Positions 9,197 through 17,028 of a stretch of DNA of 64,000 nucleotides are shown in pieces. The notes beneath the pieces were generated by a model. That model searched no databases. It was not told where the DNA came from and saw only the letters and a list, made by a program, of their open reading frames with translations. Location of the stretch: NCBI RefSeq assembly GCF_004000435.1, contig NZ_RBVZ01000002.1:434001-498000 (forward strand). The letters are read 5' to 3'. Every line of letters begins with the position of its first letter. Positions within the stretch are counted from its first letter, which is position 1. This stretch comes from Alexandriicola marinus. Lineage in GTDB: Bacteria > Pseudomonadota > Alphaproteobacteria > Rhodobacterales > Rhodobacteraceae. The position numbers and the translations under genes are program-made.

Positions 9197-9667
9197 ATGC
9201 GAAGCTTTGATCTTGCACCCCTGTATCGCGCCACTGTCGGCTTTGACCAGGTCGCCGACCTGATGGATCGCGTGATGTCCAACGATATGGGGCAATCGAA
9301 CTACCCCCCCTATAATATCGAAAAGACCGCCGATGACGGCTGGCGGATCTCGATCGCCGTGGCCGGCTTTTCGGACGCAGACCTGACGGTTGAACTGCGC
9401 GAAAACGCGCTGTTCGTATCGGCCCGCAAGCCCGAAGACGCCGACGAAGGCCGGACCTACCTGCATCGCGGCATCGCCACGCGCGCGTTCGAGCGCCGGT
9501 TCCATCTGGCCGATCATGTCCATGTCACGGGCGCCAGCCACGAGAATGGCATGCTCCATATTGATCTTGTGAAGGAAGTGCCCGAAGCGCTGAAACCTCG
9601 CCGGATCGAGATCGCCAGCGAGACGGTGGCCCGAAGCAACCTTGTCGAGGGCGAAACGGTCAACTGA
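9197..9667 (+). CDS. Hsp20/alpha-crystallin family small heat shock protein
   Basis: A 156-aa IbpA-like holdase chaperone that binds unfolding proteins. It has a short N-terminal arm (MRSFDLAPLYRATVGFDQVA), the alpha-crystallin domain at about residues 33-125 (including YNIEKTADDGWRISIAVAGF and AFERRFHLADHV) and a short C-terminal tail. It lacks a clear IXI motif, showing only RRIEIAS. GGAGG lies 8 nt before the ATG. An RpoH-type promoter is upstream and a strong terminator follows, so it is probably a single-gene transcript. Confidence 0.93.
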   Translation: MRSFDLAPLYRATVGFDQVADLMDRVMSNDMGQSNYPPYNIEKTADDGWRISIAVAGFSDADLTVELRENALFVSARKPEDADEGRTYLHRGIATRAFERRFHLADHVHVTGASHENGMLHIDLVKEVPEALKPRRIEIASETVARSNLVEGETVN

Positions 9668-9699
9668 CCCACCTGCCGGACAAGCTCCGGCGAATGATC

Positions 9700-9725
9700 G
9701 AAGGGCGGCAATCTTGCCGCCCTTC
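9700..9725. terminator. Bidirectional rho-independent terminator
   Basis: GAAGGGCGGCAA and TTGCCGCCCTTC form a perfect 12-bp stem with a 2-nt spacer, followed by TTTCG. It lies between the Hsp20 gene and the convergent small ORF and can serve both strands. Confidence 0.85.
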
Positions 9726-9782
9726 TTTCGTGTCCGGGCCCGGGACCGGCAACCGGTGCTGCATGCCCCGTCCTGCCTTGGG

Positions 9783-9932
9783 CTATCCCCAGTGGATCGA
9801 GGACCCGAACGACGAATACCAATGCCTCTGGTACTGATAGTCGAAGTCGTAACCTCGGGGCGCCGGCTCTTCATCGCCAAGCACCTGATTTTCCGAGCGG
9901 AAGAACCGCGTCCAAAGCGCCAGCAGGACCAT
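9783..9932 (-). CDS. 49-aa aromatic-rich small protein
   Basis: A small minus-strand ORF whose ATG overlaps the stop of the upstream gene (TGATG; the shared A is base 9932), which implies translational coupling. The product starts MVLLALWTRFFRSENQVLG, continues with an acidic/proline stretch and ends in a Tyr/Trp/His-rich tail (YDFDYQYQRHWYSSFG...SIHWG). The N-terminus is hydrophobic and may touch the membrane. It is followed after 57 bp by a strong terminator, as expected for the last gene of an operon. Family unknown. Confidence 0.55.
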   Translation of the reverse strand: MVLLALWTRFFRSENQVLGDEEPAPRGYDFDYQYQRHWYSSFGSSIHWG

Positions 9933-10204
9933 CACGCATCCTCCAGGAAATAGCTCAGCTGCTCCAGGAACCCGTAGCGGCGCATATGCGCGTCGCCCTC
10001 GGGCGTGCGGGAGGCGGCGCGCAATCCGTCAAGATCGTGAACCTTGCCAAGAATGGCCACCTGGTTGGGATCGTTGGGATCGCGGAGAATGCGGGGCACC
10101 TCGGCATAGGCGCCAAAGATTTCGCGGTGCTCTGCCTCCCATTGCGCGATGCGGTCGGGCGTGGGAACCTCCGAGATGCGGGCGATGGAGATCATGGTCG
10201 TCAT
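9932..10204 (-). CDS. Small protein, possible dimeric alpha-beta barrel (ABM-like)
   Basis: A 90-aa protein from ATG at 10204; an ATG at 10222 would add six residues but has a poorer setting, while AAAGGA lies about 10 nt before the chosen start. The sequence (MISIARISEVPTPDRIAQWE ... ILGKVHDLDGLRAASRTPEG) has the size and pattern of stand-alone alpha-beta barrel proteins related to antibiotic biosynthesis monooxygenases, but I cannot assign it firmly. It is divergent from a LysR regulator, which is the likely controller, and is coupled to the 49-aa ORF downstream. Confidence 0.7.
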   Translation of the reverse strand: MTTMISIARISEVPTPDRIAQWEAEHREIFGAYAEVPRILRDPNDPNQVAILGKVHDLDGLRAASRTPEGDAHMRRYGFLEQLSYFLEDA

Positions 10205-10271
10205 GGCTGCTGTCCTTTCCAATTTGCTGATGGGAGGAGCATTGCCGAAGTTCGATTGCGTGATAACATGC

Positions 10272-10300
10272 GATCTATTGCGATCATAATCTCATGAGAT
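10272..10300. promoter_or_regulatory. Direct repeats and palindrome in the LysR divergent region
   Basis: Two TGCGATC direct repeats lie 10 bp apart, one helical turn. They are followed by a perfect 12-bp palindrome ATCTCATGAGAT at 10289-10300. The site is directly before the LysR ATG and opposite the small ABM-like gene, so it is a candidate LysR binding region. Confidence 0.45.
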
Positions 10301-10306
10301 CGAACA

Positions 10307-11218
10307 ATGATCGACCAACTTCGCACCATGGCGATCTTTCAGGCCGTCGCCGAGACCGGCTCGTTCCGTGGTGCCGCAGGTCGGCTGGGCCTGTCCCCAT
10401 CCGTCATCAGTCACCATGTCTCGTCGCTCGAGGCCGATCTGGGGCTCCCGCTGCTCTACCGGTCGACCCGGCGCATTTCCCTGACGGATGCGGGACGGGA
10501 GCTACTCGAAGCCAGCCAGAAGATGAGCGCGGCAGCAACCGAGGGCCTGATCGCGATCCAGAAACGGCGCAATCAACCCGAGGGCACGCTCACCATCACC
10601 ACGAACACGGCCAGCGGGCATTGGCCCTATTCCCAGTTCTATGCTTCGTTCAGCAAGGCCTATCCGAAGGTGCGCCTGTCGATGCATATCAGCGACACCG
10701 CCGTCCCCCTGGAAGGATCGGAATTCGACGTCGCGATCCGGGGTCGCATCGACGACCTCGACGACAGCAGCTACCGCGCCCGCAAGCTGACCGAGATCGA
10801 AATCTGTCTCTTCGCGCATCCCGATTACGTGCGCAGCAGGCCCCCGCTCAGAACGATTGACGACCTCGGCGACTGGGATTTGATCCGGTCCAATCGCGGG
10901 TCATGGATGACCGGGGCGACACAGATCGATGGCACCGCCCCGAAGACCGAACCGCGCACGCTGATGATTTGCGACAATTACGCCATGGCCCGCGCTTTCG
11001 TCGACGAGGGGCTTGGCTTCATGGCAGAGACGCGCCCCCTCGTCGAAAGGGATTTCCGCGAGGGGCGGCTTGTCGAACTGCTTCCCCACCTGAAATTCAG
11101 GCCGATCACCGTTCATGCGGTCTATCCGGCCAATGCACCGAAAGACGGTTTGGCCCGGCTGTTCGTGGATCACCTGACGAAGAACTGGCCATCACTCGCC
11201 GGGGCAGCCGCCGGCTGA
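10307..11218 (+). CDS. LysR family transcriptional regulator
   Basis: A 303-aa LysR-type regulator. The N-terminal winged HTH (about residues 6-65: MAIFQAVAETGSFRGAAGRL, SVISHHVSSLE, LPLLYRSTRRISLTDAGREL) is followed by a periplasmic-binding-protein-like effector domain (about 90-295). It closely resembles CrgA-type regulators of the LysR family. It is divergent from the ABM-like gene and may control that gene and itself; the repeats at 10272-10300 are candidate sites. The effector is unknown. It is convergent with polA. Confidence 0.92.
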   Translation: MIDQLRTMAIFQAVAETGSFRGAAGRLGLSPSVISHHVSSLEADLGLPLLYRSTRRISLTDAGRELLEASQKMSAAATEGLIAIQKRRNQPEGTLTITTNTASGHWPYSQFYASFSKAYPKVRLSMHISDTAVPLEGSEFDVAIRGRIDDLDDSSYRARKLTEIEICLFAHPDYVRSRPPLRTIDDLGDWDLIRSNRGSWMTGATQIDGTAPKTEPRTLMICDNYAMARAFVDEGLGFMAETRPLVERDFREGRLVELLPHLKFRPITVHAVYPANAPKDGLARLFVDHLTKNWPSLAGAAAG

Positions 11219-11259
11219 GCCGTCACACGGCCAGCGACAGAGGTTTCAGACCGTTCGGC

Positions 11260-14058
11260 CTAATGCGCCTCTGCCCAATTGTCGCCTGAGCCCGCATCGA
11301 CCGACAGCGACACGTCCAGCTTCACCGCCGGATCTGCCGCGCCTTCCATGACATCGCGGGCGCGGGCGACAAGGTCGTCCACCGCGCCGTCCTCGACCTC
11401 GAAGATCAATTCGTCATGCACCTGCAACAGCATCTTTGCCGGCAGGCCCTCGATCGCGTCATCCATTCGCACCATGGCCCGGCGGATCACGTCGGCGGCC
11501 GTGCCCTGGATGGGGGCGTTGATCGCGGCGCGGCGCGCGAAACCGGCCCTTGGCCCCTTTGCGCTGATCTCGGGGGTGTGGATCTTGCGGCCGAACAGGG
11601 TCTGGACGTAGCCATGCTCCTTCGCGAAGGCGATGGTGTCGTCCATATAGGCGCGGATGCCGGGGAAGCGTTCGAAATAGCGATCGATGAAGCCCTGCGC
11701 CTGATCGCGCGGGATGCGCAGGTTGCGGGCCAGACCGAACCCCGAAATGCCATAGATCACGCCGAAATTGATCGCCTTGGCCTGACGACGGATATCCGGC
11801 GTCATCTCGTCCAGCGGCACATCGAACATCTCGGACGCGGTCATCGCGTGAATATCCAGCCCGTCTCGGAACGCCTGTTTCAGGGCGTCGATTCCGGCGA
11901 TATGGGCAAGGATGCGCAGTTCGATCTGGCTGTAGTCGAGGCTGACCAGTTTCTTGCCCGGCTCTGCGACAAAGGCTTCGCGGATGCGGCGGCCCTCTTC
12001 GCTGCGCACGGGGATATTCTGCAGGTTCGGATCGGTCGAGGCAAGCCGCCCGGTGTTGGCGCCCGCGATGGAATAGCTGGTGTGAACGCGGCCCGTGTCC
12101 GGGTTGATATGTTCCTGAAGCGCGTCGGTATAGGTCGATTTCAGCTTGGATAATTGCCGCCAATCAAGAATGCGGCGCGGCAATTCGTGTTCCGTGGCAA
12201 GGTCCTCAAGAACATCGGCCCCGGTGCCATAGGCCCCCGTCTTGCCCTTCTTGCCCCCCTCGAGACCCAGTTCATCAAACAGGATCTCGCCCAGCTGTTT
12301 GGGGCTGCCCACGTTGAACGTCCGGCCGGCAAGTTCATGGATCTCGGCCTCGAGGCCCGCCATCTTCTGGGCAAAGGCGTTCGACATCCGGCTGAGCGTG
12401 TCACGATCAACCCGGATGCCCGCCATTTCCATTCGCGCCAGCACCGGAACAAGCGGGCGTTCCATCGTCTCATAAACCGTCGTCACATGGGCCTTGTGCA
12501 GCCCCGGCTTGAACGTCTTCCACAATCTCAGCGTGATATCGGCGTCTTCTGCGGCGTATTTGACGGCCTCTTCCACCGGAACCTTGTCAAAGGTGATCGC
12601 GGATTTTCCGGTGCCGATCAGCGATTTGATCTCGATCGGAAGGTGACCAAGATACCGTTCGCTCAGTTGATCCATGCCGTGATTGTGCAGCCCGCCGTGC
12701 ATGGCATAGCTCATCAACATGGTATCGTCGATCGGCGCGACATTGATGCCATAGCGCGCCAGGATCTTGGTGTCGTATTTCAGGTTCTGTCCGATCTTGA
12801 GGATGCTGTCGTCCTCCAGAACAGGGCGCATCATGTCGAGCACCTCATCGAGAGGCATCTGCCCCTCGGCAAGTTCGTCAGACCCGAACAGATCGTCAGA
12901 CCCGTTCTGCTTGTGCGCAAGCGGCACATAACAGGCGGCTCCGGGTTCGACAGAAAGACACAGGCCGACCAGATCGACCACCATTTCGTTCAGGCCCGTG
13001 GTTTCGGTATCGACGGCCACGTAACCTGCCTCGCGGATGCGATCGATCCAGACCTGAAGCGCGGCCCTGTCGGACACGCATTCATAGACGCCGTGATCGA
13101 AGGGCACATCCTCGACGGGCGCCTCCTCCGTATCGGCCTGCGCGGGCGGCTCTGCCACCGCAGGCGGCTCGACACCCAGCCTGTCGGCGATCCGCCGCGT
13201 GATCGTGCGAAACTCCATCTCCGAGAGAAAGGCCAACAGCGTCTCGGGATCGGGGTCGCGGACTTCGAGATCGTCGAGCCCGAAGTCAAGTGTCATGCCG
13301 CGATCCAGCTGAACCAGACGCTTCGACAATTCGATCTGCGCGCGATGGTCGATCAGGGTCTGCCTGCGCTTGGGCTGCTTGATCTCTTCGGCGCGGTCCA
13401 GAAGCTCCTCGAGCGTGCCGAATTCGTTGATCAGCAGGGCGGCGGTCTTGATGCCGATGCCCGGCGCGCCGGGCACGTTGTCGACGCTGTCACCGGCCAG
13501 CGCCTGCACATCAACGACCCGCTCGGGGCCCACGCCGAATTTCTCCTTCACGCCCTCGCGGTCGATCCGGCGGTTCTTCATCGGGTCGAGCATCTCGACC
13601 CCGTCGCCCACCAGCTGCATCAGGTCCTTATCGGAACTGACGATCGTGACCCGCCCGCCGGCATCGCGGGCCTGACAGGCCAGCGTCGCAATGATGTCGT
13701 CGGCCTCGAAACCCTCCATCTCTTCACAGGCGATGTTGAAGGCGCGCGTGGCCTCGCGCGTCAGCGGGATCTGCGGGCGCAGGTCTTCGGGCATCTCGTC
13801 GCGGTTGGCCTTGTACTGATCGTACATGTCGTTGCGGAACGTGTGCGATCCCTTGTCAAAGATCACGGCAACATGGGTGGCAGCATCGGCCCCGTTGTTC
13901 CCCTCCACATACCGCTGAAGCATGTTGCAAAAGCCCGACACGGCTCCCACGGGCAGGCCGTCCGATTTCCGCGTCAGCGGCGGCAGCGCGTGATAGGCGC
14001 GAAAAATGAAGGCCGATCCGTCGATCAGGTGCAGGTGACAGCCCTTGCCGAATGCCAT
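11260..14058 (-). CDS. polA: DNA polymerase I
   Basis: A 932-aa enzyme for Okazaki fragment processing and repair synthesis. The 5'-3' exonuclease domain is at about residues 1-290 (LIDGSAFIFRAYHALPP; GDSVDNVPGAPGIGIKTAA). A 3'-5' proofreading domain is at about 330-510, with active Asp and Glu in VAVDTETTGLNE. The polymerase domain follows at about 530-932, with motif A LVSLDYSQIELRI, motif B RRQAKAINFGVIYGISG and motif C QVHDELIFEV. All three activities therefore look intact. It is a single gene, divergent from the TM2-type protein gene. Start MAFGKGCHLHLIDGS at 14058. Confidence 0.97.
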   Translation of the reverse strand: MAFGKGCHLHLIDGSAFIFRAYHALPPLTRKSDGLPVGAVSGFCNMLQRYVEGNNGADAATHVAVIFDKGSHTFRNDMYDQYKANRDEMPEDLRPQIPLTREATRAFNIACEEMEGFEADDIIATLACQARDAGGRVTIVSSDKDLMQLVGDGVEMLDPMKNRRIDREGVKEKFGVGPERVVDVQALAGDSVDNVPGAPGIGIKTAALLINEFGTLEELLDRAEEIKQPKRRQTLIDHRAQIELSKRLVQLDRGMTLDFGLDDLEVRDPDPETLLAFLSEMEFRTITRRIADRLGVEPPAVAEPPAQADTEEAPVEDVPFDHGVYECVSDRAALQVWIDRIREAGYVAVDTETTGLNEMVVDLVGLCLSVEPGAACYVPLAHKQNGSDDLFGSDELAEGQMPLDEVLDMMRPVLEDDSILKIGQNLKYDTKILARYGINVAPIDDTMLMSYAMHGGLHNHGMDQLSERYLGHLPIEIKSLIGTGKSAITFDKVPVEEAVKYAAEDADITLRLWKTFKPGLHKAHVTTVYETMERPLVPVLARMEMAGIRVDRDTLSRMSNAFAQKMAGLEAEIHELAGRTFNVGSPKQLGEILFDELGLEGGKKGKTGAYGTGADVLEDLATEHELPRRILDWRQLSKLKSTYTDALQEHINPDTGRVHTSYSIAGANTGRLASTDPNLQNIPVRSEEGRRIREAFVAEPGKKLVSLDYSQIELRILAHIAGIDALKQAFRDGLDIHAMTASEMFDVPLDEMTPDIRRQAKAINFGVIYGISGFGLARNLRIPRDQAQGFIDRYFERFPGIRAYMDDTIAFAKEHGYVQTLFGRKIHTPEISAKGPRAGFARRAAINAPIQGTAADVIRRAMVRMDDAIEGLPAKMLLQVHDELIFEVEDGAVDDLVARARDVMEGAADPAVKLDVSLSVDAGSGDNWAEAH

Positions 14059-14252
14059 GCCGGACTCCTCGCTCTAGACTGGGCAGGTTGTGGCACGGAT
14101 TGCGGGGGCTGACCAGCCACCTAGAGCGGTGACGGCCCTGCGCTGGACATGGCCGGGGATCTCCTTCCGCCCCGAAATTGGCCCATTGCATCCCTCAATT
14201 CGCCTGCCTTCCGGATCACCGTGGCAGAACGTCCCGGTCAAGAGTTTCCATC

Positions 14253-14768
14253 ATGCAAGTTCCTCATTCCAACCGCAAAGCCGCGCCGTCCAAAGCGCTC
14301 AAAGGCCTTCTGACACAGATCGTAATCGCAGGACCCGGCGCAGTTCTCGCGGCCCTCTACCGGCTCTTGCGGGAGGCACGTCGCAAGAGCCCCGGATTGG
14401 CCTGCACCTATTGCGGCTCCGGTTTGCATGATGACGGACACAACTGCACGAATTGCGGAGCGCCAAGCCCCCCGCCGCCACCCGAACCTGTCGTTACCGG
14501 ACCGTCGACAACCGTTTGGGTGGCGACCCTCGCGCTGTGGTCGATGGGCGGCTTTGCGGGGCTGCATTGCCACGCGGCGCGGCGCCACTGGCGCGGCCTC
14601 ATCTACCTGGCCGGCTTCTTCTGTATCTTCTTCGTGGCGACGTCCTACGATATCACGGCGCCCGGCCCTGCGTTCAACGGACAGGCCATCCTCTGGATCG
14701 GCATCGCGCTGACACTGCTGTGGGCCTATGACGGCGTGCAGATCATGCGAGGGCGCTTCATTCGCTGA
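14253..14768 (+). CDS. Zinc-ribbon plus TM2-like membrane protein
   Basis: A 171-aa protein from ATG at 14253; the frame is open further upstream, but without a better start. A CxxC-x10-CxxC zinc ribbon (CTYCGSGLHDDGHNCTNCG) lies near residues 51-69. After a proline stretch, a TM2-like pair of transmembrane helices follows (WVATLALWSMGGFAGLHCHA and GLIYLAGFFCIFFVATS), plus a third hydrophobic segment near the C-terminus. The TM2 pattern (GGF-G-H...GR..W-GL) is recognisable though degenerate. Function unknown. It is divergent from polA. Confidence 0.75.
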   Translation: MQVPHSNRKAAPSKALKGLLTQIVIAGPGAVLAALYRLLREARRKSPGLACTYCGSGLHDDGHNCTNCGAPSPPPPPEPVVTGPSTTVWVATLALWSMGGFAGLHCHAARRHWRGLIYLAGFFCIFFVATSYDITAPGPAFNGQAILWIGIALTLLWAYDGVQIMRGRFIR

Positions 14769-14780
14769 TGCCGGGGACCT

Positions 14781-14798
14781 GCATGTCTGGCGACATGC
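14781..14798. terminator. Short hairpin between convergent genes
   Basis: GCATGTC and GACATGC form a 7-bp stem with a 4-nt loop in the 41-bp gap between the TM2-like gene and the convergent acetyltransferase. It has no T-run, so termination is a guess from position. Confidence 0.4.
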
Positions 14799-14809
14799 CA
14801 CCTCGTAGG

Positions 14810-15280
14810 TCAGAGCGTTTTCCGGAATTCCCAGACCGGCAACTCGAACGTTCCACCGGGGATTTCGACCGCGCCCATGCGCTGCCCGATGTTCTGCCAG
14901 CCCGCCTTGGCATAAAATCGGGCGGCCCTGTCATTACCGACAGTGCAGATCAGCCGGGGCCTGCGGATGTCCCGTTCTGCGAATTCGGCCTCGATTACGG
15001 CCATGAACGTCCGGGCCAGCCCGGTGCCCCGCGCATGCCCGGCCAGATAGAACTGATCCAGCTCATCGTCGATCAGGGCGGCAAAGCCGGTCGGGTCTCC
15101 GACGGGGCCGGTCACCAAGACATTCGGCCATTTTTTGTGCAGGCGCCGCGTAAAGACAACCCGTGTCCGATGACGGATAAGTTCGTCGGGCGTGATCGCC
15201 AGATGGGCGAACCGCCAGCCATCGTGCCAAAGATCGGTGATCACCTCGGCTTCGGCAGGTTCGGGCCGGCGCAGGCTCAA
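14810..15280 (-). CDS. GNAT family N-acetyltransferase
   Basis: A 156-aa acetyltransferase of the compact GNAT type (LSLRRPEPAEAEVITDLWHDGW ...). The acetyl-CoA loop is HARGTGLARTFM near residues 90-101, and VGNDRAARFYAKAGWQ matches motif B. A TTG at 15280 is chosen as start because it overlaps the stop of the upstream zinc-finger gene (TTGA) and places the GNAT core at the N-terminus; an upstream ATG at 15328 would add 16 unrelated residues inside that gene. The substrate is unknown. Confidence 0.8.
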   Translation of the reverse strand: MSLRRPEPAEAEVITDLWHDGWRFAHLAITPDELIRHRTRVVFTRRLHKKWPNVLVTGPVGDPTGFAALIDDELDQFYLAGHARGTGLARTFMAVIEAEFAERDIRRPRLICTVGNDRAARFYAKAGWQNIGQRMGAVEIPGGTFELPVWEFRKTL

Positions 15281-15498
15281 GTGTCGGCGACACTTTCGTG
15301 GATGAACCGCTTGTCGCAATAGCCGCAATCAACCCAGCCATAGGTCGGGTCCACGCTCATCCAGACACGTGGATGCCCAAGCGCCCCCTCGCCCCCGTCA
15401 CACGACACCCGCCAGGTCGAAACGACCTCCTCCGACGGGGCGGGATATGCGATACGCACCTCGGCAAGGGGCATGTCAGGGGTCTTGGTTTCGGACAT
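15277..15498 (-). CDS. zf-CHCC zinc finger protein (NDUFS6-like)
   Basis: A 73-aa protein. The C-terminal half carries GHPRVWMSVDPTYGWVDCGYC followed by DKRF, the zf-CHCC pattern (Cys/His, H-P, then CxxC) found in complex I subunit NDUFS6 and its alphaproteobacterial homologues. It is therefore probably an accessory subunit or assembly protein of respiratory complex I. ATG at 15498 is chosen over an earlier in-frame codon that would extend into the divergent promoter. It is coupled to the GNAT gene and divergent from the ABC ATPase gene. Confidence 0.85.
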   Translation of the reverse strand: MSETKTPDMPLAEVRIAYPAPSEEVVSTWRVSCDGGEGALGHPRVWMSVDPTYGWVDCGYCDKRFIHESVADT

Positions 15499-15611
15499 AA
15501 AGCAGAACCTTCTGAGGTTGAATCGAGGACGAAAGCGGCCTAGACGCATGGGCGTTATCGCAGCTTGCCCCCGACCGGGCAAGGCCCGAACGCCCCTGCC
15601 GGAGTAGCGCA

Positions 15612-16553
15612 ATGCCCGACCAAGCCATCGAAATCGAAGGCCTGAAGAAAACCTACCGTCCCTCTGCCAAGGCCCCGGCCAAGACGGCGCTTCACGGTGT
15701 CGATCTGCAAATTCCGCGCGGGTCGATCTTCGGGCTTCTGGGGCCGAACGGCGCCGGCAAATCGACGATGATCAACATCCTCGCGGGCCTCGTCGTGAAA
15801 TCGGCAGGAACGGTGCGGATCTGGGGCTTCGATCAGGATGTGAACCCAAGGCAAAGCCGGGCGGCGATCGGGGTGATGCCGCAGGAACTCGTCCTTGATC
15901 CGTTCTTCACGCCGCGCGGCGCGCTCGAGGTTCAGGCCGGGCTTTACGGTGTCCCTCGGGCCCAGCGCCGGACGGACGAGATCCTCGATCTGATCGGGCT
16001 GGCGGACAAGGCCGATGCCTATGCCCGCTCTCTTTCGGGGGGGATGCGGCGCAGGCTTCTGCTGGGCAAGGCGCTTGTCCACAGCCCGCAGATCCTCGTA
16101 CTCGACGAACCGACGGCCGGCGTGGACATCGAACTGCGCAACATGCTCTGGGCCAATATCCGCAAGCTGAACGAAGAACGGGGGATGACGATCATCCTGA
16201 CGACACATTACCTCGAAGAGGCCGAGGAAATGTGCGACGAGATCGCGATCATCAACCATGGCCGTCTGATCACCCGCGACACGACCGCCAACCTGCTACA
16301 GCGCATCACCGGGAAATCGATGATCGTCGTGCCTGACGGCAATGCCACGCCCGGGGACCTGCCGCCCGGGATCACCTTCGAGACGCGGCCCGACGGCGCG
16401 CTGGCCTTTCACTATGACCAGCGCACCATGACGGCCGGGCAGGTTCTTGACCACATCCGCGACGCGAACATCCGCATCGCCGACGTCCGCACCGAAGAGG
16501 TGGATCTCGAACAGGTCTTTCTCGCGCTCACATCCGATACGCCTGCGGCCTGA
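15612..16553 (+). CDS. ABC transporter ATP-binding protein
   Basis: A 313-aa ATPase of the ABC-2 export type (CcmA/DrrA-like). Walker A is GPNGAGKST (about residues 45-53), the signature is LSGGMRRRL (about 143-151) and Walker B is ILVLDEPT (about 162-169), with a C-terminal domain of about 80 residues as in DrrA-type ATPases. Such proteins normally pair with a membrane permease, but none is adjacent: the next gene is a convergent HIT protein, so the partner must be elsewhere. GGAG lies 9 nt before ATG. Confidence 0.9.
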   Translation: MPDQAIEIEGLKKTYRPSAKAPAKTALHGVDLQIPRGSIFGLLGPNGAGKSTMINILAGLVVKSAGTVRIWGFDQDVNPRQSRAAIGVMPQELVLDPFFTPRGALEVQAGLYGVPRAQRRTDEILDLIGLADKADAYARSLSGGMRRRLLLGKALVHSPQILVLDEPTAGVDIELRNMLWANIRKLNEERGMTIILTTHYLEEAEEMCDEIAIINHGRLITRDTTANLLQRITGKSMIVVPDGNATPGDLPPGITFETRPDGALAFHYDQRTMTAGQVLDHIRDANIRIADVRTEEVDLEQVFLALTSDTPAA

Positions 16554-16651
16554 CGCTTATCGTCTCGCCAAGACGGCCCACGCCACAGCGCCCTTGGCGG
16601 TGCCCCGCGAGACAGGGCGAATGCGCCGGAGGCGCTCCGTTCCGAAACCGC

Positions 16652-17017
16652 TCAGCTCTGCACGACAAGGGGGCCCATGCGACGGCCTCCGAGGATGTGC
16701 AGGTGGAAATGCGGCACCTCCTGCATGCCGTCATCTCGGGTGTTGGCAATCGCCCGGAACCCACCCTCGACACCCGCGATGCGGCACACCTCGGCGACCG
16801 CCCGGAAGAATCCGGTTTGCTCCTCGGCGCTGGCCTCTGCCGCGAAATGATCGAGGCTGACATAGGGGCCCTTGGGGATCACAAGGACATGCACCGGCGC
16901 CTGAGGGCTGATGTCTTCGAAGGCCAGCGCATGATCATCCTCGTAGACCGTCTTGTTGGGTATCTCGCCGCGCAGGATCTTGGCGAAGATGTTCTGGTCG
17001 TCATAGGTGAATTCCAT
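16652..17017 (-). CDS. HIT (histidine triad) family nucleotide hydrolase
   Basis: A 121-aa protein of the HINT branch. The active-site triad is HFHLHILGG (about residues 103-111), preceded by the conserved N-terminal FAKILRGEIP and PVHVLVIPK. Members hydrolyse nucleoside phosphoramidates and related adducts; the exact cellular substrate is usually unclear. It lies 11 bp downstream of the glycosyltransferase gene on the same strand and may be co-transcribed with it. Length is typical. Confidence 0.93.
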   Translation of the reverse strand: MEFTYDDQNIFAKILRGEIPNKTVYEDDHALAFEDISPQAPVHVLVIPKGPYVSLDHFAAEASAEEQTGFFRAVAEVCRIAGVEGGFRAIANTRDDGMQEVPHFHLHILGGRRMGPLVVQS

Positions 17018-17028
17018 GGTCTGGCCCT

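Noticed and set aside
9817-9833. TACCA-N7-TGGTA as a third GntR-type site
   Set aside because: The half-sites are in reversed order relative to ATTGGT...ACCAAT and lie inside the 49-aa ORF.
12154-14112. A 652-aa open frame opposite polA, and similar long frames opposite the RND permease (55538-57448), its adaptor (57698-59545), lysA/ATP-grasp (48356-51031), ffh (30326-32188) and TIGR02302 (45829-48354)
   Set aside because: They are antisense to clearly identified genes, match no family, are rich in Arg/His/Gly/Asp as expected for GC-rich reverse frames, and lack ribosome sites.
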